This document shows, piece by piece, positions 19,505 through 29,889 of a DNA stretch of 64,000 nt. Numbering within the stretch: position 1 is the first letter of the stretch; the number at the start of each line of letters is the position of its first letter. Below the pieces are notes generated by a model that saw nothing but the letters and a program-made list of their open reading frames with translations, was not told the origin of the DNA and made no database searches. Both the position numbers and the translations under genes were made by a program. Source of the stretch: an uncultured Planktomarina sp. (lineage in GTDB: Bacteria > Pseudomonadota > Alphaproteobacteria > Rhodobacterales > Rhodobacteraceae); assembly GCA_905181815.1 (NCBI GenBank), contig CAJIZA010000001.1:868001-932000 (forward strand), in the 5' to 3' direction.

Positions 19505-20547
19505 AATGCGCTCCCCGTTGCCGCCCGCAGGCTGTATTCAGGCCGAATAATACCACCCACCGCCGGCACCGCCCGGCCCTGCCCTAAGACGCGGGTCAAA
19601 GCATCATAGCGCCCACCGGAGGCGATGGCTGGCCAACCAACCTTTGCGGCATAAAAGCCAAACACAAACCCATCGTAATATTCCATAGCCGTTAGCCCAT
19701 AGGCCACCTCAAACCCGATCTGCGCCACATCCACCCCAGCAGTATCAAGCGCTTTGATCCGGACGGCCATATGTGCGACCGCAGGGCCAATGGAGGGCAA
19801 GCGGCGGGTGAGCGCTTGCAATAGTTTCAATGCGTCCGGCAATTTGCCCCGTATTGCCAATAGATCCGTCAAAGCCTCAATCTCAGCGGCGGGAATGGGC
19901 GGTGCTGTGGCCTCGTCTTGCAATTGGGCCAAACGTTCATGCACATCCTGTGCTGTACGTAGACCAATATGCTGCCCGCCTGCCCCTAAAACTTTCTGCG
20001 CCACAGGCTGCGAAAACCGCGTCAGCAAGGACTGAAACCGCAAGGGGCGCCAAATGTGACGCCGCAAAGCCGCCTTTCGCGCGCCAGAAGTGGTCAGCCC
20101 GTCAATTGCCGCCCGCAAGAGCCCGACATCACCAGTTGAGGCGGTTAGACCCAAGGGCGCCAGAATCCGGTGAAACAGTCCGAAGACTTCGGCCTCTATC
20201 CCCGCAGGCGCGCTACGGTCAAACACTTCATAACCCACTTGCTCGCTTTGCGCCGCGCGGCCAGTCGCGCTGTCTTGATAGCGAAACACCGGCCCGGCAT
20301 AGGTATAGCGGGCGGGCTCCGCGCTGACGGCCATGTGGCGCTGAACCACCGGCACAGTGAAATCTGGCCGCAGCATTTGCTCACCGCGCAAAGGATCTGA
20401 GGTCACATAGGCGCGTGCGCGGATATCTTCACCATACAGGTCTAGCAATACAGCGGCCGGTTGAAGAATATCTGCCTCTACCCGCACCGCGCCTGTGGCC
20501 TCAAAGACCGCCAAAAGGCGTGCAGTCTCTGCACGAAGCTGGCTCAT
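19501..20547 (-). CDS. hisZ: ATP phosphoribosyltransferase regulatory subunit
   Basis: HisZ is a catalytically inactive relative of histidyl-tRNA synthetase that activates the short HisG and carries histidine feedback. The 348-residue protein keeps the class II synthetase core ([27 protein letters not shown]) but lacks the anticodon-binding domain. It overlaps by 4 bp with both hisS upstream and hisG downstream. This gives a three-gene coupled set of the true synthetase, its paralogue and the partner enzyme. Confidence 0.94.
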   Translation of the reverse strand: MSQLRAETARLLAVFEATGAVRVEADILQPAAVLLDLYGEDIRARAYVTSDPLRGEQMLRPDFTVPVVQRHMAVSAEPARYTYAGPVFRYQDSATGRAAQSEQVGYEVFDRSAPAGIEAEVFGLFHRILAPLGLTASTGDVGLLRAAIDGLTTSGARKAALRRHIWRPLRFQSLLTRFSQPVAQKVLGAGGQHIGLRTAQDVHERLAQLQDEATAPPIPAAEIEALTDLLAIRGKLPDALKLLQALTRRLPSIGPAVAHMAVRIKALDTAGVDVAQIGFEVAYGLTAMEYYDGFVFGFYAAKVGWPAIASGGRYDALTRVLGQGRAVPAVGGIIRPEYSLRAATGSAL

Positions 20548-22043
20548 TGCGTCGCGCCCTGTGCCGCCAGCATCTCACGCACCTTGTCCACGAACTGCGC
20601 CCGAGGCGCTTCAATTTGACTTGGCCGAGCCTTCCATTCTTCCAAGCTGGCCTCTTTGGCCAATTGCGCGCCCAGGATCAAATCTTTAATCTGCACAATC
20701 CCAGCCGCTTGCTCATCACCGCCTTCGATGATCGCAATGGGACTGTTGCGATTGTCTGCATATTTCAGCTGATTGCCAAAATTCTTGGGATTACCCAAAT
20801 AAACTTCGGCACGAATTCCCGCTGCGCGCAGTTCTGTTGCCATAGCCTGATAGTCGCCCATACGTGCTCTGTCCATCACGGTGATGACCACTGGACCGGA
20901 CTGTTTGTTTTGCATTTGCCCCTTCATGCGCAACGCCGCCAAGAGGCGGTCGACACCAATTGAAACACCTGTTGCCGGCACTTCTTGCCCAGTGAAGCGC
21001 TTCACCAAATCGTCATAACGCCCGCCTCCTGCAACCGAACCAAATTGTCGAGGACGGCCTTTTTCATCCTTGATTTCAAAGGTCAACTCGGCCTCATAGA
21101 CCGGGCCAGTGTAATAGCCCAAACCACGCACAACCGACGGGTCTAGCACGATGCGATCCGCGCCATAGCCCTGGGTTGTAACAAGTTCAGAGATCTGTTG
21201 TAGCTCATCCACGCCAGCTTCACCTATCACCGAGCCTGCGACCAGACAGCGTAAATTGCTCAAGGTTTCCACACTGGTGGCGCCCAACGCCTGCATGAAT
21301 CCCATGACCACCCCCACTTGCTCTGCGGCAAGCCCAGCACCTTGGGTGAAATCGCCACTAGCATCTTTCCGGCCCGCGCCAAGCAGCGCCCGCACACCCT
21401 CCAGCCCCAAACGATCCAGCTTGTCGATCGCCCGAAGCACAATGCCGCGCTCTTCAGTAAATTTGCCAAAGTCCAAAGGATCCAAAATGCCGGCCACTTC
21501 CATCACACCATTTAGCACTTTGCGATTGTTCACTCGGATAATGTAATCACCGCGGACAATGCCCACTTTTTCCAACGTGTCAGAAAGCATCGTGCAAATC
21601 TCTGCATCTGCGGCCATACTGGCTGATCCAACCGTATCCGCATCACATTGATAAAACTGACGAAACCGGCCAGGTCCAGGTTTTTCATTGCGCCAAACTG
21701 GCCCCATGGCAAAGCGGCGATAGGGGCTGGGCAGCTCATTGCGGTGTTGGGCATAGACCCGCGCAAGAGGCGCTGTCAAATCATAGCGCAACGCCAGCCA
21801 ATCTTCATCCTCTTGCCAGGCAAAGACACCCTCATTCGGGCGATCCACGTCGGGCAGAAATTTACCCAAGGCCTCCACTGTTTCCACAGCGCTGCTTTCC
21901 AGCTGCTCAAATCCATAGAGATGATACACATCCGCAATGCGCCACAGCATCTCCGCCCGCTCGGACACATCCGCGCCGAAGTAATCGCGAAACCCTTTTG
22001 GCGGCAGCGCCTTTGGTTTGGATGCTTTTTTCTGTTTGGCCAT
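20544..22043 (-). CDS. hisS: Histidyl-tRNA synthetase
   Basis: Charges tRNA-His. The 499-residue class II synthetase shows the motif 2 region [15 protein letters not shown], the histidine-specific segment [23 protein letters not shown] (motif 3 region) and a C-terminal anticodon-binding domain. I chose the ATG at 22043, which has AGGGG six bases upstream, over the TTG at 22049. It heads the hisS-hisZ-hisG unit and is divergent from slyX. Confidence 0.96.
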   Translation of the reverse strand: MAKQKKASKPKALPPKGFRDYFGADVSERAEMLWRIADVYHLYGFEQLESSAVETVEALGKFLPDVDRPNEGVFAWQEDEDWLALRYDLTAPLARVYAQHRNELPSPYRRFAMGPVWRNEKPGPGRFRQFYQCDADTVGSASMAADAEICTMLSDTLEKVGIVRGDYIIRVNNRKVLNGVMEVAGILDPLDFGKFTEERGIVLRAIDKLDRLGLEGVRALLGAGRKDASGDFTQGAGLAAEQVGVVMGFMQALGATSVETLSNLRCLVAGSVIGEAGVDELQQISELVTTQGYGADRIVLDPSVVRGLGYYTGPVYEAELTFEIKDEKGRPRQFGSVAGGGRYDDLVKRFTGQEVPATGVSIGVDRLLAALRMKGQMQNKQSGPVVITVMDRARMGDYQAMATELRAAGIRAEVYLGNPKNFGNQLKYADNRNSPIAIIEGGDEQAAGIVQIKDLILGAQLAKEASLEEWKARPSQIEAPRAQFVDKVREMLAAQGATQ

Positions 22044-22166
22044 GATCAACCCCTATGTATTGGTCTGCATTTAACCGCCCCAGCGCCGAGGGGCAACATG
22101 CGAGTTGACCTACGCAGAGACCGGGCCCGCAAAAAGACACTTGATCCACGAGGTGAGATCGCGCAC

Positions 22167-22373
22167 ATGGCAGGTATGACACAAGCACTTGAAGAACAAA
22201 TCGCCCATCTGACTCGCACTGTCGAAGATCTCTCAAACGTTGTCGCCAAACAGGATGTCGAGTTGCGCCGACTGACTGGGATTTTCGATCTTTTGGCACA
22301 GCACGCTCGGGATCGTGAGGCCGATGGCGGCGGTGGCGTCATTCTCGGTGATGAACGCCCGCCGCATTATTGA
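22167..22373 (+). CDS. slyX: SlyX family protein
   Basis: A short protein of 68 residues (65 if the second ATG at 22176 is used). It is almost entirely a heptad-patterned helix (LEEQIAHLTRTVEDLSNVV) and ends in the family's C-terminal PPHY. GAGGTGAG lies upstream of the ATG at 22167. SlyX proteins are widespread, form coiled coils and have no established function. The gene lies between the divergent hisS and the convergent dnaE. Confidence 0.8.
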   Translation: MAGMTQALEEQIAHLTRTVEDLSNVVAKQDVELRRLTGIFDLLAQHARDREADGGGGVILGDERPPHY

Positions 22374-22395
22374 GGCTCAAGCTCTCGGCAGCTGT

Positions 22396-25300
22396 CTATA
22401 AATCTTCCACCATCAATACGCCTTCAAGGCTTTTCAAAGCGCCTTTGATTTGCGGCGTTACAGGGAAATTTTGGCCTAGGTCCATATCAACCTCTCCGGG
22501 CAGGCTGTCATCGAGCAGACAAAACGAGATCGGACCCTTCGCGCCTAGCTTGGTGGCGCGCGCCGCCTCTCTCAAAACCGTCGCGACAGGCTCAATCGCA
22601 AGGGGCGTGTCGAGATAAATCCGCAAGCCGGCGCCGCCCGCCTGGGCCACCGCCCCATCCATGGGCTGTACCGAGCGGCAAAGCAATTTGAGCTGCTCAG
22701 CCTCCATCGTCGCCTCAACGCTCAAAACAATCTTCGAGCCCGCCTCAAGATGTTCGCGGGACGCTTCAAGCGTATCGCTGAACATGGTGGCCTCAAAAGC
22801 GCCGGTTGTATCGCTCAGCTGCACAAAGGCAAATCGATTGCCACGCGCAGATTTACGCTCCTGTCGCCCAGCCACAATCCCAGCCAATTTGGCGACAAGG
22901 GGACCATCCTTGGCTTTTTCACTCAGCTGGTCAAGCGTAATGACCCCAGAGCGTTTGAGAGAGGACATATAGTCATCCAACGGATGACCTGACAGGTAAA
23001 AGCCTATCGCCTTAAACTCTTCTGCCAATTGCACCGCAGGCAACCAATTGGGCACGGGAGATAGGCGCGGTTCGGGCAAGTCCTCACCCGCCTCACCAAA
23101 TAGGCTGACTTGGCTCGAATTGCGCTGCTCATGCACCGCAGCTGAATAGGCGACAAGATCATCCAAACTGTCAAATACCCGGTGACGATTATGGTCCAAT
23201 TGATCAAAAGCCCCAGCCCGCGCTAACATCTCAAGGGGTCTTTTGCCCACGCGTTTGATATCCACACGCCGGGCAAAATCAAACACTGTGCTAAAAGGCC
23301 GATCGCCGCGGCCATTGATAATCAGCCCCATCGCCTCAACCCCGACATTTTTCAACGCGCCAAGCCCATAAACCAAAGCGCCTTCGGCCACGTCAAACCG
23401 CGCTTGCGAACGATTCACACAGGGTGGGATGTAGGGAAGAGTGAACCCTTTGCGCACTTCATCAAAATAGATCGCCAGCTTATCTGTGAGATGTAGGTCA
23501 CAATTCATCACCCCGGCCATAAACTCAACCGGGTGATTGGCCTTAAGCCAAGCGGTCTGATAGCTCACCACCGCATAGGCGGCCGCATGGGACTTGTTAA
23601 AGCCATAGTTGGCGAATTTATCGAGCAAATCCCAGGTCGCTTTGGCGGTTTTTTCGTCCACCCCGTTGCCCGCAGCTCCAGCCAAGAACTTGGGCCGTTC
23701 CGCGTCCATCGCCTCTTGGATTTTTTTCCCCATTGCGCGGCGTAATAGATCTGCGCCACCCAATGAATAGCCCGCCATTTGACGAGCGATTTCCATCACC
23801 TGCTCTTGGTAAACAATTATACCCTGCGTCTCATCTAAGATATGATCCACCGAAGGGTGCAGCAGCTCACGCTCACTTAATCCGTTTTTGACCTCACAAT
23901 ATTTTGGGATGTTTTCCATCGGCCCCGGCCGATAGAGCGCCACCAAGGCCACAATGTCTTCAATGCAGTTGGGCTTCATGCGCTTAAGCGCATCCATCAT
24001 GCCGCTGGATTCCACCTGAAAAACCGCCACCGTTTTAGCTGCGGAATAGAGCGCATAAGAGGCCGCATCGTCCAAAGGAATTGCGCTGATATCGCCCTCC
24101 ATCCCGGGTGGCGGCGTATACAGCGCGCGCCCATCGGCCGATTGATGCAACAAGCGCGAGCGATTGATTAAATCCACCGCATTTTGGATCACCGTCAGCG
24201 TCTTGAGGCCCAAAAAATCGAATTTAACCAAGCCGGCCTGCTCCACCCATTTCATATTAAACTGCGTCGCCGGCATGTCAGAGCGCGGATCTTGATAGAG
24301 CGGCACCAATTGATCCAATGGCCGGTCGCCAATCACCACGCCCGCCGCATGGGTTGAGGCGTTCCGCAGCAGCCCTTCTACTTGCTGCCCATAGGTCAAC
24401 AGTCGATCCACGACCTCTTCAGCTCGGGCTTCTTCGCGCAGACGTGGCTCATCGGCTAGCGCCTTTTCGATACTCACCGGTTTAACGCCTTCTACCGGGA
24501 TCATTTTAGAAAGGCGGTCGACCTGCCCGTAGGGCATTTGCAGCACCCGCCCGATGTCACGCACCGCCGCTTTCGATAATAGGGCCCCAAAAGTAATAAT
24601 TTGCCCCACCCGGTCACGGCCATATTTTTGTTGCACATAGCGGATCACCTCTTCACGACGATCCATGCAAAAATCGATGTCGAAATCGGGCATTGAAACC
24701 CGTTCTGGGTTCAAAAATCGCTCAAACAACAAGCCATAGCGCAGAGGATCCAAATCAGTAATCGTCAACGCAAAGGCCACGAGCGAGCCGGCGCCTGAAC
24801 CGCGCCCCGGCCCCACTGGGATATTTTGCGCCTTGGTCCAAGCAATAAAATCTGCAACGATCAAGAAATAGCCGGGGAAACCCATACCCTCGATGATGTC
24901 CAGCTCGAAATCAAGCCGCTTTTGATAGTCCTCACACGAAACCGCATGGGGGATCACGGCCAAACGGCGCGCCAACCCCTCATTGGATTTCCGCCGCAGT
25001 TCTTCAACCTCATCATCGGCAAATTTAGGCAGAATCGGATCGCGCTTATAGGCTTTGAACGCGCAGCGGCGGGCGATTTCGACTGTGTTGTCCAGAGCCT
25101 CCGGCAGATCCGCAAAGAGCACAGCCATTTCTGCCGGTGATTTCAGATAATGCTGTGGGGTGAGGCGTCGTCTCGGGCCTTGTTGATCCACATAAGAGCC
25201 CTCAGCAATACAGATCAACGCATCATGGGCCTCGTAAATTTCTGGCTTGGGAAAATATACATCGTTGGTGGCCACCAACGGCAATTCCATCGCATACGCC

Positions 25301-25896
25301 ATTTCAACCAAGCCACGTTCGCTGAGCCTCTCGGCCTCGGGCATACGCCCATCCTCGCTCGGATGACGTTGCAGTTCCAAATAAAGCCGATCTCCAAAGG
25401 CCTGTGCCAAACCTTCAAGTAAAGCCTGCGCCTTGAAGGTTTGACCGTTTTGCAGCAATTTTCCCAAAGGCCCATTGGGCCCACCCGTTAGGCAGATCAC
25501 ACCCTCCGCATGGGCGGCCAGCCGCGCCATTTGCACCTGTGGCAGCGCTCCGTCACTGTCCAGATAGAGGCAAGAATTGAGCGCCATGAGATTTTCATAA
25601 CCTCGCTCATTTTGCGCCAAAAGCACCAACGCCGCCGGAGCCCGCGGCTTTTCAGTCACGGGTGCGGGGTCATAGACCATATCCACCTGGCAGCCGATGA
25701 TTGGCTGAATACCCGCCTTGGACGCCGCCTCCGAAAACTCTAGAGCGCAAAACATATTGTTGGTATCTGTCACCGCAATGGCCGGCATGCCCATGGAAAC
25801 CGCCAAATCTGGTAATTTCTTGAGCCTTACGGCCCCCTCGAGCAGTGAATATTCGCTATGAACTCGAAGATGGATGAATTTTGGATTCTCGCGCAT
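22396..25896 (-). CDS. dnaE: DNA polymerase III subunit alpha
   Basis: Replicative polymerase catalytic subunit, 1166 residues. It has an N-terminal PHP domain (FIHLRVHSEYSLLEGAVRL), the polymerase active-site segments PGRGSGAGSLVAFAL and MPDFDIDFCMDRREEV, helix-hairpin-helix elements and a C-terminal OB fold (KLAGIVAGRQERKSA). I chose the ATG at 25896 because family members start just before FIHLRVH. A TTG at 25980 would add 28 residues unlike the family. The ribosome-binding site is weak for either start. Confidence 0.96.
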   Translation of the reverse strand: MRENPKFIHLRVHSEYSLLEGAVRLKKLPDLAVSMGMPAIAVTDTNNMFCALEFSEAASKAGIQPIIGCQVDMVYDPAPVTEKPRAPAALVLLAQNERGYENLMALNSCLYLDSDGALPQVQMARLAAHAEGVICLTGGPNGPLGKLLQNGQTFKAQALLEGLAQAFGDRLYLELQRHPSEDGRMPEAERLSERGLVEMAYAMELPLVATNDVYFPKPEIYEAHDALICIAEGSYVDQQGPRRRLTPQHYLKSPAEMAVLFADLPEALDNTVEIARRCAFKAYKRDPILPKFADDEVEELRRKSNEGLARRLAVIPHAVSCEDYQKRLDFELDIIEGMGFPGYFLIVADFIAWTKAQNIPVGPGRGSGAGSLVAFALTITDLDPLRYGLLFERFLNPERVSMPDFDIDFCMDRREEVIRYVQQKYGRDRVGQIITFGALLSKAAVRDIGRVLQMPYGQVDRLSKMIPVEGVKPVSIEKALADEPRLREEARAEEVVDRLLTYGQQVEGLLRNASTHAAGVVIGDRPLDQLVPLYQDPRSDMPATQFNMKWVEQAGLVKFDFLGLKTLTVIQNAVDLINRSRLLHQSADGRALYTPPPGMEGDISAIPLDDAASYALYSAAKTVAVFQVESSGMMDALKRMKPNCIEDIVALVALYRPGPMENIPKYCEVKNGLSERELLHPSVDHILDETQGIIVYQEQVMEIARQMAGYSLGGADLLRRAMGKKIQEAMDAERPKFLAGAAGNGVDEKTAKATWDLLDKFANYGFNKSHAAAYAVVSYQTAWLKANHPVEFMAGVMNCDLHLTDKLAIYFDEVRKGFTLPYIPPCVNRSQARFDVAEGALVYGLGALKNVGVEAMGLIINGRGDRPFSTVFDFARRVDIKRVGKRPLEMLARAGAFDQLDHNRHRVFDSLDDLVAYSAAVHEQRNSSQVSLFGEAGEDLPEPRLSPVPNWLPAVQLAEEFKAIGFYLSGHPLDDYMSSLKRSGVITLDQLSEKAKDGPLVAKLAGIVAGRQERKSARGNRFAFVQLSDTTGAFEATMFSDTLEASREHLEAGSKIVLSVEATMEAEQLKLLCRSVQPMDGAVAQAGGAGLRIYLDTPLAIEPVATVLREAARATKLGAKGPISFCLLDDSLPGEVDMDLGQNFPVTPQIKGALKSLEGVLMVEDL

Positions 25897-26215
25897 GGCG
25901 CATGGATAAACTGCCGATGCCCCGGCATCCAGAGTAAAACGTCCCACAGGCCAATCTGCCGCCTCGGGTGCACCCAGCAAGGAGAAATCTGCGGAAAATT
26001 AATTGCAATCAAATAAACAGTCGCGCTTGAGCGTTTAGTTATCGCGCCCCGGCAGGCGCTGCCGTCTTTTCCACTGAAACGTGCTCTATGCAGAAGCCAT
26101 TATTTTCTTGCCCGACTCACAAAAATCAGAGTTAATATATGCGCGCCCAACTTGGTTTTACGCCGCATCGGACCTCGGCGCGAAAAATTAACAGACAGTG
26201 GCACGACCCTTTCAA
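25897..26215. other. Divergent intergenic region dnaE / xdhA
   Basis: About 320 bp between two divergent start codons, so it should hold both promoters. The middle is AT-rich (about 25998-26030 and 26095-26145). I see no certain -35/-10 pair, operator palindrome or small ORF. Part of the left end may be translated if dnaE uses the upstream TTG at 25980. Confidence 0.4.
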
Positions 26216-27589
26216 ATGAACATGTCATTTCTCCTCAATGGGAAGTCGGTGTCTGCCGCACCCAAAACTGGCAGTGAAACTCTTTTGGATTATTTGCGCC
26301 TTGAGGCGGATCTCTGCGGTACCAAAGAAGGCTGTAACGAAGGGGATTGCGGTGCTTGCACCGTCATCGTCACGGGACAGGATGGCGTGCCCCGCCCTAT
26401 GAATGCTTGCATATTGTTTTTGCCACAGCTTCAAGGCTGCACCGTGCGCACGGTGGAGGGGCTGCCCGGACCTGATGGCACGCTGCACCCAGTGCAGGAG
26501 GCCATGATAACCCATCACGGTGCGCAATGTGGATTTTGCACCCCGGGATTTGTCACAACCATGGCCGCGGCACATACCACGGGCGAAACGGATTTCGATG
26601 CGGCTCTGGCGGGCAATCTATGTCGCTGCACAGGCTACGCTCCCATCATTCGCGCAGCTCAGGCTGCAGCTCACGTCCCGGCACCCTCTTGGATGGCTGA
26701 ACGGCCAGAGGCCCCGGCCCTTCAGAGCCGCGATGATATTTTTTGTCCGCCCTCCTCCGATGAATTGGCCCAGTGGTATGCCCGCAATCCAGAAGCCACC
26801 CTCATCGCGGGCGGCACCGATGTGGGGCTATGGGTGACGAAAAAAATGAAAGACCTCGGGCCTGTAGCCTTTGTGAGCCACGCAGAGGATCTGCGCCAAA
26901 TCCACGATGAGAAAGACATTCTGCGCATCGGCGCGGCGGTCACAATCACAAATTTGATGCAGGCCATAAGGCCGATATCAGCCTCGCTGCACCAGCTCTT
27001 CAGTCGCTACGGCAGCCCACAGGTACGCAATGCGGCGACGATCGGTGGCAATATCGCCAATGGCTCGCCCATCGGAGATGGCTCGCCCGCCCTTATTGCC
27101 ATGGGCGCGCGCTTGGTTCTGCGCCGTGCAGATGAGCGCCGCAAAGTTGATTTAGAAGATTTCTTTATCGCCTATCAACAGCAAGATCGCCAACCGGGGG
27201 AATTTGTGGAGAGCATCGAACTGCCCAAGGCACAGGACAGGCTGCGCTGCTATAAACTGTCCAAAAGGTTTGATCAGGATATTTCCGCAGTGTGCGGCTG
27301 CTTTAATTTGGAGCAAGAGGACGGTGTGATCACACAGGCCCTTATTGCCTTTGGCGGCATGGCAGCCACCCCCGCAAGGGCACGTAAAACCGAGGCAGCT
27401 TTGTGTGGCAAACCCTGGAGCTTGGAGACATTCCACCAGGCAAAATCCGCTATGGCCGAAGACTTCACCCCTTTGAGCGATATGCGCGCCAGCGCGGGCT
27501 ATCGGGCGAAAGCAGCGGGCAATATGCTGATCCGTTATTTTCATGATCTGCAAGAGACCCCAGTCAACATTCGCGAGGTGCACCCATGA
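26216..27589 (+). CDS. xdhA: Xanthine dehydrogenase small subunit (2Fe-2S and FAD)
   Basis: Carries electrons from the molybdenum centre to FAD and NAD+. The N-terminal [2Fe-2S] ferredoxin domain has CGTKEGCNEGDCGACTV (Cys 34-48). The second, helical cluster domain has CGFCTPGF and CRCTGY. Residues from about 180 form the FAD-binding domain (LIAGGTDVGLW, RNAATIGGNIANGSPIGD). The length is 458 residues from the ATG at 26216; a GTG at 26198 is an alternative, and neither has a clear ribosome-binding site. It overlaps xdhB by 4 bp. It is the first gene of a run with xdhB, xdhC and a purine ABC transporter. Confidence 0.93.
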   Translation: MNMSFLLNGKSVSAAPKTGSETLLDYLRLEADLCGTKEGCNEGDCGACTVIVTGQDGVPRPMNACILFLPQLQGCTVRTVEGLPGPDGTLHPVQEAMITHHGAQCGFCTPGFVTTMAAAHTTGETDFDAALAGNLCRCTGYAPIIRAAQAAAHVPAPSWMAERPEAPALQSRDDIFCPPSSDELAQWYARNPEATLIAGGTDVGLWVTKKMKDLGPVAFVSHAEDLRQIHDEKDILRIGAAVTITNLMQAIRPISASLHQLFSRYGSPQVRNAATIGGNIANGSPIGDGSPALIAMGARLVLRRADERRKVDLEDFFIAYQQQDRQPGEFVESIELPKAQDRLRCYKLSKRFDQDISAVCGCFNLEQEDGVITQALIAFGGMAATPARARKTEAALCGKPWSLETFHQAKSAMAEDFTPLSDMRASAGYRAKAAGNMLIRYFHDLQETPVNIREVHP

Positions 27590-29889
27590 GCTCCGCAGCC
27601 AGCCTCCCGCATGACGCGGCGCGTCAGCATGTGAGTGGCAGCGCGCGCTATGTAGACGATATCCCGACGCCGCAGGGGACCCTGCATCTGGCGTTTGGCC
27701 TTTCATCCTGCGCTGCGGGGCAGATCAAATCAGTGGATCTGGGTGCCGTGCGCGCCTGCCCAGGAGTACATTTGGTGCTGGAGGCCAAGGATCTTCCCCA
27801 TGCCAATGACGTCTCCCCCTCCGCCCATGACGAGCCACTTCTCGCGGATGGCCAGGTGCATTATGCTGGCCAGCCAATCTTTTTGGTGGTGGCCGAGAGC
27901 CATCATCTGGCCCGCCGCGCCGCGCGTTTGGCCATGATTGAGATCAAAGCTGAACCGGCCATATTGACAATAGAGCAGGCTCTGGCCGCCGAAAGCCGCT
28001 TTGAAGATGGGCCTCGGATCTATACAAAAGACACGCCCCAAAGCGCCATGGACGACGCGATCCATCGATTGCAGGGCCAAATTAACCTTGGCGGGCAGGA
28101 ACACTTTTACCTCGAAGGGCAAGCCGCCCTCGCTCTGGCCGGCGATCACGGGGATGTGGTAATCCATTCCTCAACCCAGCACCCAACTGAAATTCAACAT
28201 AAGGTAGCAGAGGCGCTGAATATTGCACTGCATGCCGTGCGCGTGGAAGTACGGCGCATGGGCGGTGGTTTTGGTGGCAAAGAAAGTCAAGGCAATGCGC
28301 TGGCTGTCGCCTGCGCGCTAGCGGCCTCTTTCACCGGACGGCCTTGCAAAATGCGCTATGACCGTGACGATGATTTCATCATCACAGGAAAACGCCATGA
28401 CTGCCGAATTGACTATGACGTCGGCTTTGATGACAGCGGCCGGATCCAGGCACTGGAGTTTACCCATTATTTCCGCTGCGGCTGGGCGCTGGATCTGTCT
28501 TTGCCAGTGGCAGATAGAGCGATGTTGCACGCGGATAACGCCTATGACCTGCCGCATGTAAAAATTAACTCACACCGACTCAAAACCAATACCCAAAGCG
28601 CCACAGCCTTTCGCGGCTTTGGCGGCCCGCAGGGGATGGTGGGCATTGAACGGGTGATGGATCATATCGCCCACAGCCTGTCTTGCGATCCCGCAGAGGT
28701 GCGCCGGCGCAACTATTACCCCGAAATGACCTCCAAGCCCGCCGCGCGCCCGTCGATTACCCCCTATCAGATGGAGGTGACCGATTTCATCTTAGGTGAC
28801 ATGACCGAAAGCCTGTTGCAGCGCTGTGACTACCACGCACGCAAAACTGAGGTTGCGCGCTGGAATGCCCGTAATGCGCTGCTGAAACGCGGCATTGCAT
28901 TTAGTCCCGTGAAATTTGGGATATCCTTTACATTGACCCATCTCAACCAAGCCGGCGCCTTGGTGCAAATCTACACAGATGGATCTGTTTTGATCAATCA
29001 TGGCGGCACGGAGATGGGCCAAGGCCTGTTTCAGAAATTGACACAGGTGGCCGCACGCAGCTTAGGAGCACAGCAGGCGGTCATTCGCGCCTCGGCCACG
29101 GACACCAGCAAAGTTCCCAATACCTCTGCTACCGCTGCCAGCTCTGGGGCTGATCTCAACGGCATGGCAGTGCAAGCGGCCTGCGACACGCTTATTAGCC
29201 GGCTCAAAGACCATGTGGCCGCGCAACACGGCAGAAAGCCCGAAGAGATCTCCTTTGAGGAGGGACAGGTCACCGCCCCGGGTCTCTCGCTCACTTGGCA
29301 AGAGGTGATCGCTTCAGCCTATGAGGCGCGTATTTCGCTCTCCGCCACGGGATTTTACAAAACACCCGAGATTGCTTGGGATCGCATAAAGGGCGCGGGG
29401 CGGCCGTTTTTGTATTTCGCCTATGGCGCAGCGGTGACAGAGGTCGTGATTGACACGCTCACGGGCGAAAACCGTATCCTACGCTGCGATATTCTTCACG
29501 ATTGTGGGGCATCACTGAACCCAGCCTTGGACATCGGACAGATCGAAGGCGGCTTTGTGCAAGGCGCGGGCTGGTTGACGACGGAGGAGTTGGTTTGGGA
29601 CGCATCGGGGCAGCTTAAAACCCATGCGCCCTCCACCTATAAGATCCCCGCCTGTTCCGACCGGCCAGAAGTTTTCAATGTGGATCTATGGTCGGGGCAA
29701 AACACGCAAAAAACCATTTACCGCTCAAAAGCCGTGGGTGAGCCGCCCTTTATGCATGGTATTTCCGCCTTTCTGGCGCTATCAAACGCTGTCGCGGCCT
29801 GCGGACCGGAGTATCCCGACTTGCAAGCGCCAGCTACTTCCGAGGAAGTGTTCAACGCCATCGGCAGGGCGCGAGCATCTACGCCATGA
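27586..29889 (+). CDS. xdhB: Xanthine dehydrogenase large subunit (molybdopterin-binding)
   Basis: Catalytic subunit that hydroxylates hypoxanthine and xanthine to urate at the molybdenum cofactor. The 767-residue protein shows the cofactor-contact motifs GGGFGGKES and AFRGFGGPQG. The C-terminal segment QGAGWLTTEEL contains the catalytic glutamate region. It is coupled to xdhA and xdhC by 4-bp overlaps. The split into two chains (XdhA/XdhB) is the usual bacterial form. It would accept the xanthine produced by the ndm-like demethylase 6-9 kb downstream. Confidence 0.94.
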   Translation: MSSAASLPHDAARQHVSGSARYVDDIPTPQGTLHLAFGLSSCAAGQIKSVDLGAVRACPGVHLVLEAKDLPHANDVSPSAHDEPLLADGQVHYAGQPIFLVVAESHHLARRAARLAMIEIKAEPAILTIEQALAAESRFEDGPRIYTKDTPQSAMDDAIHRLQGQINLGGQEHFYLEGQAALALAGDHGDVVIHSSTQHPTEIQHKVAEALNIALHAVRVEVRRMGGGFGGKESQGNALAVACALAASFTGRPCKMRYDRDDDFIITGKRHDCRIDYDVGFDDSGRIQALEFTHYFRCGWALDLSLPVADRAMLHADNAYDLPHVKINSHRLKTNTQSATAFRGFGGPQGMVGIERVMDHIAHSLSCDPAEVRRRNYYPEMTSKPAARPSITPYQMEVTDFILGDMTESLLQRCDYHARKTEVARWNARNALLKRGIAFSPVKFGISFTLTHLNQAGALVQIYTDGSVLINHGGTEMGQGLFQKLTQVAARSLGAQQAVIRASATDTSKVPNTSATAASSGADLNGMAVQAACDTLISRLKDHVAAQHGRKPEEISFEEGQVTAPGLSLTWQEVIASAYEARISLSATGFYKTPEIAWDRIKGAGRPFLYFAYGAAVTEVVIDTLTGENRILRCDILHDCGASLNPALDIGQIEGGFVQGAGWLTTEELVWDASGQLKTHAPSTYKIPACSDRPEVFNVDLWSGQNTQKTIYRSKAVGEPPFMHGISAFLALSNAVAACGPEYPDLQAPATSEEVFNAIGRARASTP